Source: Lotus japonicus
Taxonomy: Eukaryota > Streptophyta > Magnoliopsida > Fabales > Fabaceae
DNA length: 64,000 bases
Direction of reading: 5' to 3'
NCBI RefSeq assembly: GCF_012489685.1
Contig: NC_080042.1
Span: forward strand, 54,984,066-55,048,065
Below the pieces are notes generated by a model, which was not told the DNA's origin, did no database searches, and worked only from the letters and a program-made list of their open reading frames with translations. Shown here piece by piece: positions 59,523-64,000 of the stretch. The translations under genes were made by a program, and so were the position numbers. Numbering within the stretch: position 1 is the first letter of the stretch; each line of letters begins with the position of its first letter.

Positions 59523-59827
59523 ATCACATGTGGCTTACAGAGGTATTTACAGTTTGCTGACTAACATAATTCTCATATTGGTAGCGAAAATCAATCACAC
59601 ATTTAATTTTCTGAAGAGAAGTGTTCCGTTCTTATACCTTCCAAGTTCAAACCGAACCAATATGTGTTAGTGAATATATATTATATGTATATATATTGAA
59701 AGTAAATTATGAGGAGACCCTATATGTTGCAGACGCTCTAGACAATAAGAATTGCAACCAAGATTAGCTTAGTTGTCATATCTTCTGTTAGTAATTGCAG
59801 TAGTAGTTGAAAGAATATAATTATGTT
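59523..59827. other. Spacer before the minus-strand copia element
   Basis: AT-rich, no gene recognised. Confidence 0.4.
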
Positions 59828-60064
59828 GTTGGAGGCCAAGGTATATAGGAAAGATAGTGGCACAAGTCGGTTAACTTAGGAAGAAATTGTATTGATTGTT
59901 GATGATCAATTACAATGGTTCATGGCCTATTTATAGGCTCATCATAAACATTCTTTATAATTAGTACAATCTAGAGAGCTTCTAGATTTTACATGATATC
60001 ACATAGTCTAGACTTTTCTAGTTTTACAATGGTATCATATAGTAACTTCTAGAAATTTGTAGCA
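59828..60064 (-). repeat. 3' LTR of the minus-strand copia element
   Basis: On the minus strand the sequence from TGCTACAAATTT (60064) to GGCCTCCAACA follows directly after the pol stop and a purine-rich 'aaggaggag' tract. TG...CA termini and an internal TATA box support LTR status, but the partner LTR is outside the window, so ends are approximate. Confidence 0.6.
59926..59937 (-). promoter_or_regulatory. TATA box of the copia LTR
   Basis: CCTATAAATAGG on the minus strand, within the LTR, in a position suited to start the genomic RNA. Confidence 0.6.
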
Positions 60065-60068
60065 TCTT

Positions 60069-63000
60069 CTAATACTCCTCCTTGCTGCAAATTTCTTTAA
60101 CTCCAAGCATAGTGCGTAGCTCTTCAAATCTTGGTCTCGGTAATGCCTTTGTGAATATGTCTGCAACTTGCTCTTCGGTCTTGCAATACTCAAGCTGGAT
60201 CTCTTTAGTTGTCTCTGCTTCTCTGATGAAGTGATATTTAATTGCTATGTGCTTTGTTTTGCTGTGATGCACTGGATTCTTCGCCCTTGCAATTGCTGAT
60301 TTGTTGTCGCAGTTGATGGTAGTAGGTCCATCTTGTTTTTCTCCCATATCTTCGAGTATTCTCTGTAGCCATATTGCTTGACTCGTTGCCTCAGCAGCTG
60401 CCATGTACTCTGCTTCAGCTGTTGATTGTGCTACTGTAGCTTGCTTCTTAGATGCCCAAGAAAATATTCCTGATCCAAGTGAGAAAGCATAGCCGGAAGT
60501 GCTCTTCATGTCATCAACCGAACCTGCCCAATCACTGTCGGTGTAGCCGAGCAATCTTAAGTTGGATGTGGTAGTGTACCAAATGCCAAACTCCTTTGTG
60601 CCTTGTAAGTATCTTAGAATTCTTTTTCCTGCTCCAAAGTGAATCTGACTTGGGCTTTGCATGAATCTTGATAGTAGACTTGTAGCATACATAATGTCTG
60701 GTCGTGTAGCCGTCAAATATAGAAGACTTCCAATTAGACTCCTGTAGCGCGATGCATCAGCTTCTGGTGCTCCATCATCCTTCTGTAGTTTCTCATTTGT
60801 CACGAGTGGCGTACTTACAGGCTTGCAGTCATACATCTTGAACTTCTTGAGTAAGCCTTTCGTGTATTTCTTTTGTGAGATAAATATCCCATCATTTCTT
60901 TGACTTACCTCTATACCGAGGAAGTAGCTCATCAAGCCAAGGTCGGTCAGCTCGAAGGTCTTCATCATGTCTTCTTTGAACTCCATCATCATCTCCGTAT
61001 TATTTCCTGTGTAGATAAGATCATCTACGTACAAGGAGAGTAGGAGAGTATGCTGACCTTGAGTCTTGATGTATAGTGTAGGCTCACTCTTGCTCCTCCT
61101 GAATCCTCGATCGATGAAGTACTGATCAATCCGACTATACCATGCTCGAGGAGCTTGCTTCAAGCCATAGAGAGCTTTTCTAAGTCTTAGCACTTTGCTT
61201 TCATTTCCTTTGCACACGAACCCTTGTGGTTGCTCCATATAGATCTCTTCTTCGAGTACACCGTTGAGGAAGGCTGATTTGACATCTAGTTGATGGATGC
61301 TCCAACCTTTTTGTGCTGCAAGAGCTATTAGAGCTCTTATCGTATCAAGACGAGCTACTGGTGCAAATGTCTCATTATAGTCGATGCCAGGTTGTTGTGA
61401 GTAACCCTTCGCTACTAGCCTCGCCTTGTGCTTCTGTATAGTGCCATTAGGGTTGAGCTTTGTCTTGTAGACCCACTTAACCCCAATGATGTCTTTTCCA
61501 TGTGGGCAATCTACTAACTCCCATGTGTTGTTTTTCTCAATCATCTTTATTTCTTCTTCCATTGCCTTGACCCATACTTCTTGCTTTGATGCAGCTTCAA
61601 AGCTTTCAGGCTCAAGTATGGCCAAGTTGCAAGTTTCATATATGTCTGCCAATGATCTTACTCGTATAGGAGTAGATTCAGGTGAAGAAATTTCTTCTTG
61701 TGGTTGTTGTGGAGGTGAAGGAGGCTCACCTGGGTTTTCTGCTGCTTCTTCACCTTCTTCTTCGTGAGGTAGATGCTTTAGTACGGGGATGTTCTTCTCC
61801 ACTTTTTCTTCATCCCAATTCCAGGCAGCATTCTCATCGACTTCAACATCTCGACTGATCATAAGCTTCTTTGTCTGTAGGTTGTAGACCCTGTAGCCTT
61901 TAGACTTTGTGCTATACCCGAGGAAGATACCTCGTACAGTCTTGTCTTCTAGTTTGTGCCTCTTTACATCTGGCACATGAATGTAGCGTATAGATCCAAA
62001 GACTCTTAGGAGCTTTGCCGATGGCTTCTTGCCGCTCCAAGCTTCAATTGGAGTTTTATTTTGTACTGCGTTTGTTGGACATCTGTTGAGTATATAGACA
62101 GCCGTGTAGACTGCTTCTGCCCAAAAGGTGTTAGGCATTCTCTTCTCCTTGAGCATCGATCTAGCCATCTCCATAACTGTGCGATTCTTTCTTTCCGACA
62201 CACCATTTTGTTGTGGAGTATATGCGACTGTAAGTTGTCTTTCTATGCCTTCATCCTCGCAGAATTTGTCAAACTCGCGGGATGTATACTCCTTTCCACG
62301 ATCACTTCTAAGTACTTTTATATGTTTTCCACTTTGTTTCTCTACAAGGGCCTTGAACTTTTTGAATACCCCAAAAACTTCTGATTTTGCTTTTAGGAAA
62401 TAGACCCATGTCATTCTAGAGAAGTCATCAGTGAAGAGGATGAAATACCTGTTGTTGTCATGTGATGGCGTCCTCATCGGTCCACATACGTCTGTACGTA
62501 TCAATTCCAACACGTGTTTTGCTCTCCATGCCTTTCCTGTTGAGAACGACACTCTATGTTGCTTTCCGAGGAGACATCCTTCGCAGGCTTCATTGCTCTC
62601 CTTTAAATATGGAAGTTCTCTCATCATCTTCTTATGATATAGCAGCTTCAGGGCATGTATGTTGAAGTGGCCAAATCTTCGATGCCAAAGCCATGAATCG
62701 TCAACTTGCACCTTCATGGCAATGTTAGTTACATATTTAAAATTTAACGGGAAGCTTCGGTTGCTCTTTTGCATCTTCACTTTGGCTATCTCAACCCTTT
62801 TATCATTCTTATCATAGATCCGGCATGCATCTCCTTCAAAGTGAAGAGCGTAGCCTCTTTCTATCATTTGGCCAATGCTTAAGAGATTCTCCTTTAGGTT
62901 AGGAACTAGTAAAACATCGCTGATGAGTCTCGTACCTTTCTTCGTCTCCACCATGACGGTGCCTTTACCTTTTGACTCCACCACGGTGTCATTTCCCATA

Positions 63001-63494
63001 CGAACTTTCACTTTGACAGATTCGTCAATATTTTGGAAGATACTCTCATCCTTGGCCATATGATTGCTGCAACCGCTATCCAAATACCAGCTTCCTCCTT
63101 TTTCTTCGACTGAGTCTTGAGTGGCATAGAGAAGATACTGATCTTGTTCTTCCTCTTCTGCAAGGTTGGCTTGATGCCTATTTTTATTGCGACAATATTT
63201 CTCGACGTGCCCAAACATCTTGCAGTAGTTGCATTGTGGCCTATTACGGTATCGACAATCTACTTCTGCATGACCTAGCCTTTTGCATATGCTGCATGGA
63301 GGATATTTATTTGGATTGCTCTTGGAGAAATTTCTAGAACTTTCTCTTTTTCTAGAACTTTCTCCATAGTTCCTTCTTCCTCCATCTCCTTTATTTTGAG
63401 ATCGAAATTTGAGCTTTGATTGGAAGGCATTTTCAAGTGTATCTTCATCATGTATCTTCATCATGCCTACACAATCTTTGCTCATATGCTTCAA
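60069..63494 (-). CDS. Copia pol polyprotein, intact frame of up to 1141 codons
   Basis: Open from about 63494 to the stop at 60069. In order: two zinc knuckles of C-X2-C-X4-H-X4-C type (Cys67-Cys80 and Cys88-Cys101; these belong to gag); protease DSG (139-141, within WYLDSGCSNHM); the integrase zinc-binding part (WHRRFGHFN ... CEGCLLGKQH) and DDE core ('LIRTDVCGPM', 'LRSDRGKEY', 'NGVSERKNRT'); reverse transcriptase (KARLVAKGYSQ, LDVKSAFLNG, 'YGLKQAPRAWY', YVDD at 61020-61031); and RNase H ('YTDSDWAGSVDD', 'STAEAEYMA', 'KTKHIAIKYHF'). All catalytic motifs are kept. In the original element this would be one polyprotein with gag; here the first dozen codons are produced by a 13-bp duplication and the gag frame is separate. 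Copy number and activity cannot be judged. Confidence 0.9.
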   Translation of the reverse strand: MKHMSKDCVGMMKIHDEDTLENAFQSKLKFRSQNKGDGGRRNYGESSRKRESSRNFSKSNPNKYPPCSICKRLGHAEVDCRYRNRPQCNYCKMFGHVEKYCRNKNRHQANLAEEEEQDQYLLYATQDSVEEKGGSWYLDSGCSNHMAKDESIFQNIDESVKVKVRMGNDTVVESKGKGTVMVETKKGTRLISDVLLVPNLKENLLSIGQMIERGYALHFEGDACRIYDKNDKRVEIAKVKMQKSNRSFPLNFKYVTNIAMKVQVDDSWLWHRRFGHFNIHALKLLYHKKMMRELPYLKESNEACEGCLLGKQHRVSFSTGKAWRAKHVLELIRTDVCGPMRTPSHDNNRYFILFTDDFSRMTWVYFLKAKSEVFGVFKKFKALVEKQSGKHIKVLRSDRGKEYTSREFDKFCEDEGIERQLTVAYTPQQNGVSERKNRTVMEMARSMLKEKRMPNTFWAEAVYTAVYILNRCPTNAVQNKTPIEAWSGKKPSAKLLRVFGSIRYIHVPDVKRHKLEDKTVRGIFLGYSTKSKGYRVYNLQTKKLMISRDVEVDENAAWNWDEEKVEKNIPVLKHLPHEEEGEEAAENPGEPPSPPQQPQEEISSPESTPIRVRSLADIYETCNLAILEPESFEAASKQEVWVKAMEEEIKMIEKNNTWELVDCPHGKDIIGVKWVYKTKLNPNGTIQKHKARLVAKGYSQQPGIDYNETFAPVARLDTIRALIALAAQKGWSIHQLDVKSAFLNGVLEEEIYMEQPQGFVCKGNESKVLRLRKALYGLKQAPRAWYSRIDQYFIDRGFRRSKSEPTLYIKTQGQHTLLLSLYVDDLIYTGNNTEMMMEFKEDMMKTFELTDLGLMSYFLGIEVSQRNDGIFISQKKYTKGLLKKFKMYDCKPVSTPLVTNEKLQKDDGAPEADASRYRSLIGSLLYLTATRPDIMYATSLLSRFMQSPSQIHFGAGKRILRYLQGTKEFGIWYTTTSNLRLLGYTDSDWAGSVDDMKSTSGYAFSLGSGIFSWASKKQATVAQSTAEAEYMAAAEATSQAIWLQRILEDMGEKQDGPTTINCDNKSAIARAKNPVHHSKTKHIAIKYHFIREAETTKEIQLEYCKTEEQVADIFTKALPRPRFEELRTMLGVKEICSKEEY
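63439..63464 (-). repeat. 13-bp tandem duplication that separates gag and pol frames
   Basis: GTATCTTCATCAT occurs twice in a row on the plus strand (63439-63451 and 63452-63464). Because 13 is not a multiple of three, the gag frame reaches a TGA a few codons later while pol continues in another frame. Gag and pol encode overlapping copies of the peptide HDEDT, as expected if one copy is extra. Confidence 0.9.
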
Positions 63495-64000
63495 GAGAGC
63501 CCATTAGTTCTGTCACTGATAGAGTAGACAGATCTTTGGTCTGCTCAATCGTTGTCACGATTGAGTCATATTTTTGGGGAACAGTAATTAGAATTTTCTC
63601 TACAATTTTCTTGTCAAGAATATCTTCCCCAAAGGCTCTCATTTGATTTACTATTTCTTTAATTCTAGAATAGTAGTCTTTAACAGTTTCAGACTCTTTC
63701 ATCTTCAATAATTCAAAATCTCGTCTTAGAGTCTGTAGTTTGATGGCACGTACCTTGTCGCTACCTTGGAACTCCTCCTTTAACGTATCCCAAGCCTCTT
63801 TTGCACTTTTAGAACCCAATATTCTTGGAAAAATTGCGTCGGTCACTGCCTGTTGCAAAGTGAATAACGCCTTTGAATCTTTGAGCTTATTCTCCTTCAG
63901 CTCTTTCTTTTGTGCCGCAGTGAGAGCTGAAGTATCTGCAGGAGCAGTATATCCTTCTTCTACGACATCCCAACAGTCTTGGAAGCAAAAACATGTCTTC
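63448..64000 (-). CDS. Copia gag (UBN2-type), partial at the right edge
   Basis: Open through the right edge of the window; the start codon is not included. It reads 'WDVVEEGYTAPADTSALTAA', then 'SKSAKEAWDTLKEEFQGSDK', 'YYSRIKEIVNQMRAFGED' and 'LSVTELMGSLEAYEQR', the conserved course of plant copia gag. It ends in a TGA created by the adjacent 13-bp duplication, so it lacks the zinc knuckles, which now sit at the start of the pol frame. Such a truncated gag would be expected to package RNA poorly. Confidence 0.88.
   Translation of the reverse strand, partial: KTCFCFQDCWDVVEEGYTAPADTSALTAAQKKELKENKLKDSKALFTLQQAVTDAIFPRILGSKSAKEAWDTLKEEFQGSDKVRAIKLQTLRRDFELLKMKESETVKDYYSRIKEIVNQMRAFGEDILDKKIVEKILITVPQKYDSIVTTIEQTKDLSTLSVTELMGSLEAYEQRLCRHDEDT

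Larger units (their letters stand above)
59828..64000 (-). mobile_element. Ty1/copia retrotransposon (TNT1-like pol), minus strand, cut by right edge
   Basis: The 3' LTR (about 59828-60064), complete pol and most of gag are in the window; the rest of gag and the 5' LTR lie beyond 64000. Pol is one uninterrupted frame. Only a 13-bp tandem duplication between gag and pol disrupts the coding region. This low mutation load, in contrast to the broken element at 45864-55912, points to a much more recent insertion. The LTR is short (about 240 bp) with a TATA box. Confidence 0.85.

Noticed and set aside
1..64000. tRNA and rRNA genes
   Set aside because: I looked for B-box-like GTTCGA contexts with a matching acceptor stem and found none that folds; a covariance-model scan could still find one.

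Overview
This is plant nuclear DNA: large AT-rich spacers, spliced genes, LTR retrotransposons nested in one another, LINEs with target-site duplications, and several classes of small inverted-repeat elements. A dicot, and most likely a legume (Lotus/Medicago-like), is my inference from the style of the repeats: a SIRE-type copia element with a 3' extra reading frame, DUF4283-type LINE ORF1 remnants, and 'aggcttaatt...ttggtcc' foldback elements. The species cannot be fixed from sequence alone.

Gene islands are few. (1) At 1-647 a minus-strand carboxylesterase-type alpha/beta hydrolase runs off the left edge; it lacks a usable start and carries an early in-frame stop. (2) At 6400-7874 there is a large minus-strand exon for a divergent kinase-fold protein with a long N-terminal region. 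(3) Directly upstream of it on the same strand, at 9116-11085, is a three-exon trihelix transcription factor of 506 residues. (4) At 41223-43286 there is a four-exon receptor-like cytoplasmic kinase of the PTI1-like/At3g15890 type (351 residues). The two kinase-fold genes and the trihelix gene look expressible; everything else that codes belongs to transposons or is decayed.

Repeat layout from left to right: a PIF/Harbinger-like non-autonomous element (3767-4611) inside a dispersed repeat; a tandem segmental duplication (about 12.6-17.75 kb) of a LINE tail that had been split by a 1.7-2.2 kb solo LTR; a 543-bp foldback element with four G-boxes (21921-22463); a GC-rich retroposed insert with a perfect 16-bp target duplication (24547-25875); a 5'-truncated LINE (28578-29001); a 4.1-kb solo LTR with perfect 5-bp target duplication and an internal 18-bp minisatellite (29622-33733); a nearly full-length but mutated LINE (about 34844-39770) and a second LINE tail (40500-41167); a hAT transposase remnant and a hairpin (44.2-44.8 kb); a 10-kb SIRE-type copia element with both LTRs (45864-55912), itself hit by another solo LTR (about 53745-54850); a LINE ORF1 remnant (56873-58200); a hAT MITE (58892-59224); and a young-looking minus-strand copia element whose gag and pol frames are separated only by a 13-bp tandem duplication (about 59828 to the right edge).

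The window is a record of repeated nested insertion around three gene islands. I saw no tRNA or rRNA gene and no CRISPR-like array. The features most worth a second look are the divergent kinase-fold protein, the 13-bp duplication in the copia element, the env-position frame of the SIRE-type element, the G-box-bearing foldback element, and the GC-rich retroposed insert.
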